DNA from: Yoonia sp.
GTDB taxonomy: Bacteria > Pseudomonadota > Alphaproteobacteria > Rhodobacterales > Rhodobacteraceae
DNA length: 64,000 bases
Direction: 5' to 3'
NCBI RefSeq assembly: GCF_017854565.1
Contig: NZ_JAFMHJ010000011.1
Span: forward strand, 22,289-86,288
The translations under genes were made by a program, and so were the position numbers. Shown in pieces: positions 30,250 to 40,368 of this stretch. Every line of letters begins with the position of its first letter. Position 1 is the first letter of the stretch. Below the pieces are notes generated by a model, which was given only the letters and a program-made list of their open reading frames with translations, searched no databases and was not told the origin of the DNA.

Positions 30250-31011
30250 TCACCCATAGCAGCGCCCGGATGTGATACGCAGGTTATCGTTACGAATTTC
30301 ACCCGCACGGATCGATGGCGCGGCGTAAAGCCCAAAATGCGCTTGGGCAAGCTGATTGGACATCGCGCGGACCGCAGCATGGGACACCAGCACATCGTCC
30401 AGCCACACCTTGGCATAGCCCTGCGGCGAAAAATCAAGTTCAACAGCCAATCTGACCCATTGACGATAGGGAAACTGCACCGTGGTTGACTGGAAAATAT
30501 GCGCCTGCTGCCCCTGACGCGGGACATGTTGCAGGTGTATGAAGCCATCATAGCTGACATTCACCAACACGGTCCGGCGCCAGCTGTCACTTTGATCGTC
30601 CGTGAATGTCGCAAGACTGATCCACTGGTCTTCGTGCCCTTGCGAGGCCGACCTTAGGTCAAAATCAGCCCAGACCGACAAGCCGACGCACAATGGTGTC
30701 GGCAATACACCCGCTGGCGTTTTTTGAAACTGGACCGTTGGATAGGCACGATGGTTGCGGTTGGTGAACATCCCGCTTGGTGGGTTGGCCCGGGTAATCC
30801 ACGCCCGATGGGCAAATTTACCCGCAGCGGGGTCAATCGCAGACAGCTCCTGAAAGGCATGACTTTGATCATCGTGGCGCGTGATGTAAAATCCGTCAAA
30901 GTCCGAGAGGGCCTCGAAACCAGACGCAAACAGCACCTCTTGGGCGGGGATCGGCATCGCAAACACACACCAAGCCAGAATGACTGTGCTAAAATGCTTC
31001 AACCGGCCCAT
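30250..31011 (-). CDS. Hypothetical secreted protein, probable concanavalin-like/polysaccharide-lyase-like fold
   Basis: Signal peptide; beta-rich; WISLATFTDDQSDSWRRTVLVNVSYDG and C-terminal FGLYAAPSIRAGEIRNDNLRI. Confidence 0.5.
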   Translation of the reverse strand: MGRLKHFSTVILAWCVFAMPIPAQEVLFASGFEALSDFDGFYITRHDDQSHAFQELSAIDPAAGKFAHRAWITRANPPSGMFTNRNHRAYPTVQFQKTPAGVLPTPLCVGLSVWADFDLRSASQGHEDQWISLATFTDDQSDSWRRTVLVNVSYDGFIHLQHVPRQGQQAHIFQSTTVQFPYRQWVRLAVELDFSPQGYAKVWLDDVLVSHAAVRAMSNQLAQAHFGLYAAPSIRAGEIRNDNLRITSGRCYG

Positions 31012-31017
31012 CCACGA

Positions 31018-32856
31018 TCACGTATCCGCCGGCGGCTGGCGGCTTTCGTCGTCCCCGGGTGGGCGCAGGCCGATGATCCGCACATCTGGCGCGCCCCTCA
31101 CCTCTTCGTCTTTGCGGATCAGGCGGATATGACCTTTGGGTGAAATGCGGGCAAACAGATGTGTCTCGGGGCGTTTCGCACGCCAATCTTCAAACGTGAA
31201 TTCATCGGTCAGCCGGCTGATCCGAAAGGTCCAGCCATCACGGATCAGCCGGTTCAGGCCAGTGTGCGTTTGATCGGCGCCAAACATCCGGCCACCCAGC
31301 GTGCGTGGCAATTGATGGCGCGCACTGTCGCTTTTTTCGCGGATGACCTGAAACACATTGTCACGGCCAAATTCGGGGCCCAGGTCGGTTGCAACCAGCG
31401 TGTTGTAGGCGTCATTGTCCGTCGCCGCGATCAGCGTCGCATAGCTGACCAGTTCCAGACGCTGTTCGGCGGCCTCTGACAGGATATCGCCAGAAAACGT
31501 CGCGATCCCGGCGGCGCGCGCCGCGCGCAGATGGCCATAGTTGGGATCGGTCATCAGCACCGGCACCTCGGCCTTTTTCAGCGCTTCGGCAAATGCGGTG
31601 GTCCAGTCGGCCCCGCCAACGATGACCACACCGGGGATATCCGCCCCAGCCAGCCCCAGCCAACGGGCAAAAGGCGCCAATGTGAACCCGTGCAAAACCA
31701 CCGTGACCGCCACCAGAACAAAGGCCAATGGCCCAATCAGCGCCGCATCCGCAAACCCTAGGTTCAGCAACCGATCCCCGAACAGCCCCGCAACGGCCAC
31801 AAGAACGACGCCGCGCGGTCCCGTCAGCGCCACCAGCCATTGCTCCCGGTAGGGCACACCCGACCCCAACAGCGCGACCATCACCGTGAACGGCCGCGCC
31901 ACCAGCACAACCAACAGAACAAAGCCAAGCGCGCGCCAGTCCAGTTGGCCCAAGGCCGCAACGTCCAGCTGCGCGGCCAGCAGGATAAACACGCCCGACA
32001 CCAGCAGAACGGTCGCATGTTCCTTAAACCGGCGCAGTTCCTCATAGCTGGGCAGATCGGCATTCGCGATCACAATACCCATGATCGTCACGGCAAGCAG
32101 GCCGCTTTCGTGCAGCACATGATCCGACACGGCAAAAATCGCCAAAAGCAAGGCGAACAGCACCGGCACCTTCATATACTCTGGCACCCAGCCCCGTTTG
32201 AATGAGCGCGCAAGGCCAAACCCCGCCACCATCCCCAGCGCAGTCGCGACGCCAATACCAACCAAAAGCTCCCATACCGCCGCGTTGACCGTTGTCGCCG
32301 TGTTCAAAACCAACACGACCTCGAAGGCCAAAACTGCCGCCAGCGCGCCAATGGGGTCGTTCATGATCGCTTCCCATTGCAGCAGCGCCGCAGGCCGCTT
32401 GGACAGACGTGCGGTGCGCAGCAAGGGCGCAATGACCGTGGGGCCGGTGACGATCATGATCCCGCCAAAAACCGCCGCGCTTTCCCAGCTTAGCCCAGCA
32501 CCATAGCGCAGCGCCAAAGCCGATGTCAGCCAGCCCAGCGGGGCACCGACAAAGACCAACCGCTTGACCCCTTTTGCAGCATCGTTGAGCGAATGAAAGT
32601 TCAGCGTCAGCCCACCCTCAAACAGGATAATCGCCACCGCAATAGATATGATCGGCCCCATCAGCGGCCCGATATCGCGCCCCGGATCGAATACACCGGC
32701 CACCGGCCCGATCAGTATTCCGGCCACCAGCATCAGCACAATCGCCGGCATCCGCAACCGCCACGCCAGCCATTGCGACCCCACGCCCAAGGCACCCACA
32801 AGTGCAAACGCCATCACGGGCGCCATTGCATCAACGGCGTTTTCAATTGCCATCAA
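31018..32856 (-). CDS. CPA1-type cation:proton antiporter with TrkA-N-like cytoplasmic domain
   Basis: Multiple TMs with GIMIVTGPTVIAPLLR; C-terminal Rossmann-like VVIVGGADWTTAFAEAL...TLIAATDNDAYNTLVA. Confidence 0.85.
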   Translation of the reverse strand: MMAIENAVDAMAPVMAFALVGALGVGSQWLAWRLRMPAIVLMLVAGILIGPVAGVFDPGRDIGPLMGPIISIAVAIILFEGGLTLNFHSLNDAAKGVKRLVFVGAPLGWLTSALALRYGAGLSWESAAVFGGIMIVTGPTVIAPLLRTARLSKRPAALLQWEAIMNDPIGALAAVLAFEVVLVLNTATTVNAAVWELLVGIGVATALGMVAGFGLARSFKRGWVPEYMKVPVLFALLLAIFAVSDHVLHESGLLAVTIMGIVIANADLPSYEELRRFKEHATVLLVSGVFILLAAQLDVAALGQLDWRALGFVLLVVLVARPFTVMVALLGSGVPYREQWLVALTGPRGVVLVAVAGLFGDRLLNLGFADAALIGPLAFVLVAVTVVLHGFTLAPFARWLGLAGADIPGVVIVGGADWTTAFAEALKKAEVPVLMTDPNYGHLRAARAAGIATFSGDILSEAAEQRLELVSYATLIAATDNDAYNTLVATDLGPEFGRDNVFQVIREKSDSARHQLPRTLGGRMFGADQTHTGLNRLIRDGWTFRISRLTDEFTFEDWRAKRPETHLFARISPKGHIRLIRKDEEVRGAPDVRIIGLRPPGDDESRQPPADT

Positions 32857-34015
32857 TCACTCCGGCAGGAATTACTTCGCCGCCAATCAAACGCTTATGT
32901 TCCTGAATGGCAAATCTATCCGTCATGCCTGCGATGTAATCGGCCACGATCCGCGCCAGCGCCGTCCGATCTGCCGCGTCGGCCACATCCTTGCGCCACT
33001 GCTTGGGCAACTCATCGGTGTTTTCCATGAAAAACGGGAACAGATCATTGACCATCTGGGTCACCACCACACGCATCTCGACGACGGCGGGCGCGCGATA
33101 CATGCGTTCGAACAGAAATTGCCGGATCACCTTGAGGTCCGTCCAAAGCACGGGCGAAAACTGCACCATCATGCGGCCTGCGTGGCGGATGTCATGCACG
33201 CTCGTTGGTGCCAGATCCACCAGATTGCGGCGACTGACAGTGATCACATCCTCGACCAGCACGCCAAAGAACCGGCGCAGCGCCTCGTGGCGGCGCCGAT
33301 AATAGTTCAGTCCCGGATATTTCGCGTCCACCCGCGCAAAGCAATCGTGCAATATTGGCAGCGCCGCCAGATCATCGGTACTGAAAAGCTCTGCGCGAAG
33401 ACCGTCATGTAAGTCATGGTTATTATATGCAATATCGTCAGCCAAGGCAGCCGACTGCGCCTCGGCACTGGCATGGGTGTGAAGTTCCAGATCGTGACGC
33501 GCGTTATACGCGGCCAGCGCATAAGGTATATCACCCGTGACCGGGCCATTGTGCTTGGCGATCCCCTCCAGCGTCTCCCACGTCAGGTTCAGCCCGTCCC
33601 ATTCGGCATAATGACGTTCCAGATCGGTCACGATCCGCAAGGCCTGGGCATTGTGATCAAACCCGCCATAGGGCTGCATCAGCGCATCCAGCGCCTCTTC
33701 TCCGGTGTGACCAAAGGGTGTGTGGCCAAGATCATGCGCCAGCGCGACCGCCTCGGTCAGCTCGACGTTCAGGTCCAGCGCGGCGGCAATCGTACGGCCC
33801 ACCTGCGCCACCTCGATTGAATGGGTCAGACGGGTCCGGAAATAGTCACCCTCGTGTTCAATAAAGACCTGCGTCTTGTGCTTCAGCCGCCGAAATGCGC
33901 TCGCATGGATAATCCGGTCGCGATCACGCTGAAACGGCGACCGAAACGTGCTCTCTTCCTCTGGGTAAAGCCGCCCGCGTGCGTTTGCCGGGTCGGTTGC
34001 ATAGGGCGCTGCCAT
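32843..34015 (-). CDS. dgt: dGTP triphosphohydrolase-like protein
   Basis: HD motifs: TRLTHSIEVAQVGRTIA, ALAHDLGHTPFGHTGE. Confidence 0.93.
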   Translation of the reverse strand: MAAPYATDPANARGRLYPEEESTFRSPFQRDRDRIIHASAFRRLKHKTQVFIEHEGDYFRTRLTHSIEVAQVGRTIAAALDLNVELTEAVALAHDLGHTPFGHTGEEALDALMQPYGGFDHNAQALRIVTDLERHYAEWDGLNLTWETLEGIAKHNGPVTGDIPYALAAYNARHDLELHTHASAEAQSAALADDIAYNNHDLHDGLRAELFSTDDLAALPILHDCFARVDAKYPGLNYYRRRHEALRRFFGVLVEDVITVSRRNLVDLAPTSVHDIRHAGRMMVQFSPVLWTDLKVIRQFLFERMYRAPAVVEMRVVVTQMVNDLFPFFMENTDELPKQWRKDVADAADRTALARIVADYIAGMTDRFAIQEHKRLIGGEVIPAGVIDGN

Positions 34016-34088
34016 GTTATTTGCCTGCCTTGTCCGTCTTGCCTACACCCCCTATATTGTAACCGAACCCAAACTGATAGGTCGCAAA

Positions 34089-34415
34089 ATGCTGACGATC
34101 CCACCCAAAGTGACCCCCCGCGCGTTTGAGCGGCTGGCCGAAATCGGCGCCTCGGCCCAAGGCAAGGCACTGCGCGTAGCCGTCGAAGGTGGCGGCTGTT
34201 CAGGGTTTCAATATGAAATTGATCTGGACGACGCCAAGGACGATGACCTGACCCTGACCGGAAGCGGTGAAACTGTTGTAATTGACGCCGTTTCCCTGCC
34301 ATTTCTGGCCGACGCGGTGATTGATTTCACCGAAGAACTAATCGGCGCGCGCTTTGTGATCAACAACCCCAATGCAACGTCATCATGCGGCTGCGGCACA
34401 TCGTTTTCGATGTAA
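34089..34415 (+). CDS. Iron-sulfur cluster assembly accessory protein (IscA/ErpA family)
   Basis: LRVAVEGGGCSGFQYEIDL and NPNATSSCGCGTSFSM (Cys-X-Cys C-terminus). Confidence 0.95.
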   Translation: MLTIPPKVTPRAFERLAEIGASAQGKALRVAVEGGGCSGFQYEIDLDDAKDDDLTLTGSGETVVIDAVSLPFLADAVIDFTEELIGARFVINNPNATSSCGCGTSFSM

Positions 34416-34520
34416 TGCCGCAAAATGCACGGCTGTCCACGCTGATCCTCGATCAGGTGCAGCTGATCGCTTGTGCATCGTCGCGCACTGCGGCAAAACT
34501 GCCCCAAACAGGGGGCAGCT

Positions 34521-35300
34521 ATGAAAATCGCAACATTCAACATCAACGGCATCAAAGCGCGGATCACGGCGCTGTCCGATTGGATTGATGACACCCAGCC
34601 CGACGTGGCGATCCTGCAGGAAATCAAATCAATCGACGAAAACTTCCCCCGCGAGATTTTCGAGGACAAGGGCTACAACGTCGAGACCCATGGTCAAAAA
34701 GGGTTCAACGGCGTCGCGATCTTGTCTAAACTCCCGCTTGAGGACGTAAGCCGTGGCCTGCCCGGCGACGACGCCGATGAACAGGCACGGTGGATCGAGG
34801 CGACCGTTGTCGGCGAAAAAGCCGTTCGCATCTGCGGGCTCTACCTGCCCAACGGCAACCCAGCGCCGGGGCCAAAGTATGACTATAAGCTGGCGTGGAT
34901 GGAACGGCTGTATCACCGCGCGCAGGATCTTCTGAAACTTGAAGAACCCGCGCTAATGGCCGGGGATTACAATATTATTCCACAGGTCGAAGATGCCGAG
35001 CGTCCTGATGCATGGCGAGACGATGCCCTGTTTCGTCTCGAAAGCCGCGCCGCGTTCCAGCGCATCCAGAACCTTGGCTTCACCGAAGCCTTCCGCGCCT
35101 GCCAACCCGGATCAGGTCATTATTCGTTCTGGGATTATCAGGCTGGCGCATGGGAGAAAAACAACGGAATTCGCATCGACCACTTTTTGCTGACCCCGCA
35201 ATGCGCCGACCTTTTGAACACCTGCTGGATCGAAGCCGACGTGCGGGGCCGGGAAAAACCATCCGATCACGTCCCGGTCTGGGTTGATCTTGCCGCATAG
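34521..35300 (+). CDS. xthA: Exodeoxyribonuclease III
   Basis: MKIATFNINGIKARI, VAILQEIKSIDENFP, AGDYNIIPQVEDAERPD, IRIDHFLLTP. Confidence 0.95.
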   Translation: MKIATFNINGIKARITALSDWIDDTQPDVAILQEIKSIDENFPREIFEDKGYNVETHGQKGFNGVAILSKLPLEDVSRGLPGDDADEQARWIEATVVGEKAVRICGLYLPNGNPAPGPKYDYKLAWMERLYHRAQDLLKLEEPALMAGDYNIIPQVEDAERPDAWRDDALFRLESRAAFQRIQNLGFTEAFRACQPGSGHYSFWDYQAGAWEKNNGIRIDHFLLTPQCADLLNTCWIEADVRGREKPSDHVPVWVDLAA

Positions 35301-35367
35301 CACCCCCAAATATCACTGATAACACTCGTCGAGCAAACGTTTTGTGTCCGCAAGGAGTATGAAAGCT

Positions 35368-35688
35368 ATGCGCGATAACCTGATTTGTGCCGCCGTGATG
35401 GTGGCCCTCCTGCCAACCCTTGCCAGCGCCCAATGCCGGATCGCAGTCGCGGGCACCGCTTGCGTGTCGGTCCCGCAGCCATCGACCCCAGGTCCCGGCC
35501 CCGTCGAAATTGGCGATATATTGGAACGCGGTGCCTATTCGATGTTGATGAATGCCCGCTACTATGGTTTGCCTAGCGTCAGCGACGGTTGGGTCTACAT
35601 GCGGATCGAGGATGACATTTACCGGGTCGACTGGCGCAGCCACACCGTGCTTGAAAACGTCACCAACCAGGCCAGCCGAAATTGGTAG
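35368..35688 (+). CDS. Small secreted protein with RcnB-like C-terminus
   Basis: Signal peptide ...LLPTLASAQ; YYGLPSVSDGWVYMRIEDDIYRVDWRSHTVLENV; AAGGAG Shine-Dalgarno. Confidence 0.55.
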   Translation: MRDNLICAAVMVALLPTLASAQCRIAVAGTACVSVPQPSTPGPGPVEIGDILERGAYSMLMNARYYGLPSVSDGWVYMRIEDDIYRVDWRSHTVLENVTNQASRNW

Positions 35689-35690
35689 CG

Positions 35691-36839
35691 TCAGGCCGTG
35701 ACGTCGTGATCGTAAAGCCAGCCAAGGCGGTTCACAAACGCGTCCGGCGCGACGCGGCCCATCACGCGCAGCCCCGCATGCGCGACACGGCGTTTCATGC
35801 CTGACAGGTGATAGTTCACCGCATTGGCATTGGCCGCCGCGATGGCACGCACGACACGTGGCCGCCGCACTGATTGATAGGCCGCCAATCCAACATCCAG
35901 CGATGCGTTTTCATTGCAGCACCGGGCCAGCACAAACGCGTCCTCAATCGCAAGGTTCGCGCCTTGGGCCAGGAATGGCAGGGTCGGATGGGCAGCATCG
36001 CCCAAAATAGCATACGACCCGGCCCGCCAATGGGCCGCAACGGGATGGCGGAACAACCCCCACAGGTTCACGTCCTCCACGGCCCCCAGAATACTTTTCA
36101 GCTCCCACCCGGTATCAGCGAACGCCGCGCGCAGGTTTCCCGGATCATCGGGATTGTGCCAGCCTTCTTGCGCCCATTGGCTGCGTGCCTGAACCGCGAC
36201 AATATTCAGACGGCCCTTGGACAGCGGATAGGTTACGACATGCCGCCCCGGTGCCATCCAGATGCGCGCGATCGGCTCTGCGTCAGGCAGTTGGATCATC
36301 GCCCGCCACGCCACCTGCCCCGTAAAGAACGCAGGCGCTGGCTTGCTGATCTGTCCACGTACCACCGAATGCAATCCGTCGGCACCGATGGTCAAATCCG
36401 GTTTCACGCGACCGGCTGCGGTCTGAAACGATCCGTCCGGCCCAAAGGCCGCGATCCGACTACCCAATTCGACCTGCACACCATTGGCGGCACAGGCCCG
36501 GCCCAGCAGGTCAATCAATGCAGCACGGTGGCAAAATCGGTAGGCTGGGTTTTGGCCGCCCAGATCAAAGCGCGCCAACTGCCGTCCGCTCAGCGCGTCC
36601 ATCGGCACGACTGCGGCAGCTTTCACGCCGGTAGCCGCCAAAGCGTCGGTCAGGCCAAGCCGGTTCAGGACACGCGCGCCATTTGGGGTGATCTGCAAAC
36701 CGGCGCCAATTCCACTTAATGCGGGTGCCTGTTCATAAACGGTGACATGCGCATCGCGGCGCGCAAACGCAAGCGCTGCGGTCAGCCCCCCGATACCGCC
36801 GCCAATAATGGCGACGTTTCGGCCTGCGTTATGCCACAT
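35691..36839 (-). CDS. FAD-dependent monooxygenase (salicylate-hydroxylase/UbiH-like)
   Basis: NVAIIGGGIGGLTAALAFARR, GADGLHSVVR, ILGDAAHPTLPFLAQGANLAIEDAF. Confidence 0.9.
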   Translation of the reverse strand: MWHNAGRNVAIIGGGIGGLTAALAFARRDAHVTVYEQAPALSGIGAGLQITPNGARVLNRLGLTDALAATGVKAAAVVPMDALSGRQLARFDLGGQNPAYRFCHRAALIDLLGRACAANGVQVELGSRIAAFGPDGSFQTAAGRVKPDLTIGADGLHSVVRGQISKPAPAFFTGQVAWRAMIQLPDAEPIARIWMAPGRHVVTYPLSKGRLNIVAVQARSQWAQEGWHNPDDPGNLRAAFADTGWELKSILGAVEDVNLWGLFRHPVAAHWRAGSYAILGDAAHPTLPFLAQGANLAIEDAFVLARCCNENASLDVGLAAYQSVRRPRVVRAIAAANANAVNYHLSGMKRRVAHAGLRVMGRVAPDAFVNRLGWLYDHDVTA

Positions 36840-36840
36840 G

Positions 36841-37269
36841 TCAGTCGTCGCGATGCACCTTCTCCCGGCGTTCATGGCGTTCTTGCGCTTCTAGGCTCAT
36901 GGTCGCAATGGGCCGCGCATCCAACCGCTTCAGCGAAATTGGTTCGCCTGTAATTTCACAATAGCCATATTCGTTTTCGTCGATGCGCCGCAGCGCCGCA
37001 TCAATCTTGCTCACCAGTTTGCGCTGCCGGTCACGGGTGCGCAGTTCCAGCGAACGATCGGTTTCTTCGGATGCGCGGTCGGCAACGTCGGGAATATTGC
37101 GGGTCTGGTCTTTCATACCGGCGACGGTGTCGCGGCTGTCTTCCATAAGCTCTGCTTTCCAGTTCAATAGCTTACGCCGGAAATATTCGATCTGACGTTC
37201 ATTCATGAACGGTTCGTCGTCAACGGGGCGATACTCGTCTGGCAAAAACACTTCGGCTTTCATTCTCAT
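36841..37269 (-). CDS. dksA: RNA polymerase-binding protein DksA
   Basis: FLPDEYRPVDDEPFMNERQIEYFRRKLLNWKAEL, ALRRIDENEYGYCEITGEPI (partial zinc-finger). Confidence 0.9.
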   Translation of the reverse strand: MRMKAEVFLPDEYRPVDDEPFMNERQIEYFRRKLLNWKAELMEDSRDTVAGMKDQTRNIPDVADRASEETDRSLELRTRDRQRKLVSKIDAALRRIDENEYGYCEITGEPISLKRLDARPIATMSLEAQERHERREKVHRDD

Positions 37270-37443
37270 ACCCTTTTATCTCTTACGCATCTTTGGGCCA
37301 GCAACCCTGCGTCAGAACCCAATTTTGCGCGGGTTTACTCTTAAGATCGGTCAGTGTCACCCCCCTGTTTTGGCCTGTGGGCGGGGTGTTGATGATCTGC
37401 CGTGACCTGCTAGGTTGCTGCGAAATACAAAAGGCACACGACC

Positions 37444-38283
37444 ATGCATTTTACCGGCACCGACAGCTACATCGCAACCGATGACCTGACCATGGCGGTG
37501 AACGCCGCAGTCGCCCTTGAACGCCCGCTACTGATCAAAGGCGAACCCGGCACCGGCAAAACGGAACTTGCACGGCAAGTCAGCACCGCCCTTGGCCTGC
37601 CGATGATCGAATGGCACATCAAATCGACAACAAAGGCCCAACAGGGGCTTTATGAATATGACGCCGTCAGCCGATTGCGCGACAGCCAACTGGGTGACGC
37701 ACGGGTGCACGACGTCGCCAACTATATCAAAAAGGGCAAGCTGTGGCAGGCTTTTGGCGCCGACCGCAAGGTCGTGCTGCTGATTGATGAAATCGACAAG
37801 GCCGACATCGAATTTCCCAACGATCTGTTGCAGGAACTCGACCGGATGGAATTCCACGTCTACGAGACAGGCGAGACCGTCAAGGCGATCCATCGCCCCA
37901 TCGTGATCATCACATCCAACAACGAAAAGGAATTGCCCGATGCGTTTCTGCGGCGCTGCTTCTTTCACTACATCCGGTTTCCCGACATGGACACGATGCG
38001 CAGGATCGTGGCCGTTCATCACCCCGGAATCAAAGATGCGCTGCTGACCACCGCACTGACCCAATTCTACGAAATCCGCGATACCGCAGGCCTCAAGAAA
38101 AAGCCCTCGACCTCCGAAGTGCTTGATTGGCTCAAATTGCTCTTGGCCGAAGATCTCAGCCCAGAGGACCTCAAACGCGACGGTGCGAACGCGCTACCCA
38201 AACTGCACGGGGCGCTTTTGAAGAACGAACAGGACGTGCATCTGTTTGAACGGCTGGCCTTCATGGCCCGGTCAGGGCGCTAG
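37444..38283 (+). CDS. MoxR-family AAA ATPase
   Basis: RPLLIKGEPGTGKTELARQV Walker A, VVLLIDEIDKAD Walker B, ELPDAFLRRCFFHYIRFPD. Confidence 0.92.
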   Translation: MHFTGTDSYIATDDLTMAVNAAVALERPLLIKGEPGTGKTELARQVSTALGLPMIEWHIKSTTKAQQGLYEYDAVSRLRDSQLGDARVHDVANYIKKGKLWQAFGADRKVVLLIDEIDKADIEFPNDLLQELDRMEFHVYETGETVKAIHRPIVIITSNNEKELPDAFLRRCFFHYIRFPDMDTMRRIVAVHHPGIKDALLTTALTQFYEIRDTAGLKKKPSTSEVLDWLKLLLAEDLSPEDLKRDGANALPKLHGALLKNEQDVHLFERLAFMARSGR

Positions 38284-38379
38284 ACGACGCGCATTTTCTG
38301 GACGACAGCGCACGGCGAATTGACTGGTCACCGCCCTCGATCGCGGTACTGTCATGGGGCATCACAAAGGCAGATCCGC

Positions 38380-38838
38380 ATGACCAACCAAACGCCGACA
38401 ACCATCAGACCGCTGCGCACGGGCGATGAAACCGCGTGGCGCGTGCTGTGGACTGATTATCTGGCGTTCTACAAGACCACGCGCCCTGACGCGGTCTATG
38501 CGTCGACGTTTGCGCGGCTTTTGGGCGGGGATGATCATGATTTTCACTGCCTGATCGCGGAACGGGACGGCATGCCCGTTGGTCTGGCCCACTACCTGTT
38601 TCACCGCCACTGCTGGCGCATCGAAAGCGTCTGCTACCTGCAAGACCTGTTCGCGGACCCATCGGTGCGCGGCATCGGCGTTGGCCGGCAACTGATCGAA
38701 GCAGTCTATGCCGCCGCCGATACCGCCGGTGCGCCCACCGTCTACTGGCTGACTCAAGACGACAACACCACCGGGCGCCAGCTTTATGATCGCGTTGGCA
38801 AACTGACCAACTTCATCAAATACGAGAGACCTTCATGA
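38380..38838 (+). CDS. GNAT-family N-acetyltransferase
   Basis: TIRPLRTGDETAWRVLW, LQDLFADPSVRGIGVGRQLIEAV. Confidence 0.88.
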   Translation: MTNQTPTTIRPLRTGDETAWRVLWTDYLAFYKTTRPDAVYASTFARLLGGDDHDFHCLIAERDGMPVGLAHYLFHRHCWRIESVCYLQDLFADPSVRGIGVGRQLIEAVYAAADTAGAPTVYWLTQDDNTTGRQLYDRVGKLTNFIKYERPS

Positions 38839-40181
38839 AGCGCCTTGCCGCCCTCGCGCTGTCACTGCTGGCAGCCTGCGCAACCCAGCCCGACAGGCCG
38901 GCGCCGATCAGGCTCGATTTACCTGAAATGCGCAGCTTTGTCGCCCAAAGCCCGGGACCCGCGCTGCGGCCCAATTCGGAAATTGCCTTTGACTTTCTCG
39001 ATCTGGCGTTTCGGATGGAAAACGGGCGCGAACTGCCCATTTTCACCCGGTTTGACGAACCCGTGACCGTGCGTGTCGCGGGCAATGTCTCTGAGACGCT
39101 GGTCGCGGACCTGACCGGCCTGTTGGCCCGCCTGCGCAACGAGGCCCAGATTGATATCCGCATGACGGACGCGGCACAGGCAAGCATCACAATCGAAGCC
39201 ATCCCCAACCGCACCCTGCAGCGGGTGGCGCCGAATGCCGCCTGTTTCGTGGTGCCCCGCGTACGCAACTGGGATGAACTACGCACGGCACGCAATACCC
39301 CCGCGCTTGACTGGGGGACCCTGCAACGGCGCGAAAGGGCGGCGATCTTTGTGCCCTCTGACGTCGCCCCGCAGGAAATCCGCGACTGCCTGCACGAAGA
39401 ACTGGCGCAGGCGCTCGGCCCGCTCAACGACCTTTACCGCCTGCCCGATTCCGTTTTCAACGATGACAATATTCAGGCTGTGCTGACCGGCTTTGATATG
39501 CTGATCCTGCGGGCTTACTACGCCCCGGAACTGCGCAACGGCATGACCAAATCCGAAGTCGCCAGCCGCCTGCCCGGTATCCTTGCCCGCATGAACCCAC
39601 GCGGGCAGCGCAGCGGCGGTCAAATCCCCAGCGACACTTCGCGCGTCTGGATTGCGGCGATGGAAATTGCGCTGACCGATGGCACCTCGGACAATGGCCG
39701 CAGACAGGCCGCCGCACGCGCCATCGAGATCGGGCGCACATTGGGCTGGACCGGCCCACGCGAAGGCTTTGCAAACTATGCCTATGGCCGCCTGCAACTG
39801 GGCAACGATTCCAGCCTCGCCCTTGGTGCCTTTAACACCGCCAACCGGGTCTACCGCCAAAGCCCCACAACAGACATCCACGCCGCCCACATCGCGGTGC
39901 AGCTTGCCGCCTTCACCCTGACTTCCGGCAATGCCCAAGCCACCATCGCCATCACCGACGAAGCGATTCCCATCGCACAGCGCCACCAAAACGCCGCGCT
40001 GACGGCGCTGTTGATGATGTTCAAAGCCGAAGCGCTGGATCTGCAGGGGCAGACCGACGCAGGCATGGCCCTGCGGCTGGACAGTCTGGGATGGGCACGG
40101 TACGGCTTTGGCAGCCGCGAGGCGGTGATCGACAGGCTCAATGAAATCGCCTTTCTCACACCGCAAACGCCGCCAAGCTGA
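38835..40181 (+). CDS. DUF2927-type lipoprotein
   Basis: Lipobox LSLLAACATQPDRP; ...VVPRVRNWDE...; LHEELAQALGPLNDLYRLPDSVFNDDN. Confidence 0.75.
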   Translation: MKRLAALALSLLAACATQPDRPAPIRLDLPEMRSFVAQSPGPALRPNSEIAFDFLDLAFRMENGRELPIFTRFDEPVTVRVAGNVSETLVADLTGLLARLRNEAQIDIRMTDAAQASITIEAIPNRTLQRVAPNAACFVVPRVRNWDELRTARNTPALDWGTLQRRERAAIFVPSDVAPQEIRDCLHEELAQALGPLNDLYRLPDSVFNDDNIQAVLTGFDMLILRAYYAPELRNGMTKSEVASRLPGILARMNPRGQRSGGQIPSDTSRVWIAAMEIALTDGTSDNGRRQAAARAIEIGRTLGWTGPREGFANYAYGRLQLGNDSSLALGAFNTANRVYRQSPTTDIHAAHIAVQLAAFTLTSGNAQATIAITDEAIPIAQRHQNAALTALLMMFKAEALDLQGQTDAGMALRLDSLGWARYGFGSREAVIDRLNEIAFLTPQTPPS

Positions 40182-40194
40182 TAAAGGTCGCACT

Positions 40195-40365
40195 ATGATT
40201 TACCCACTGACAGGCATATTAATCGGCGCAATATTCGGCGCTTTTCGGGCCAAGATGCGCGGCGGGAAATTCGCTGATATGCTGCAATGGGGGGCAGCAT
40301 TTGCCGTGATCTTCGGGCTGATCGGCCTATTCGTGCTGATCTTCATCGAACGCAGCTATACCTGA
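40195..40365 (+). CDS. Small membrane protein (56 aa, two TM segments)
   Basis: MIYPLTGILIGAIFGAFRAKMRGGKFADMLQWGAAFAVIFGLIGLFVLIFIERSYT. Confidence 0.65.
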   Translation: MIYPLTGILIGAIFGAFRAKMRGGKFADMLQWGAAFAVIFGLIGLFVLIFIERSYT

Positions 40366-40368
40366 TCC

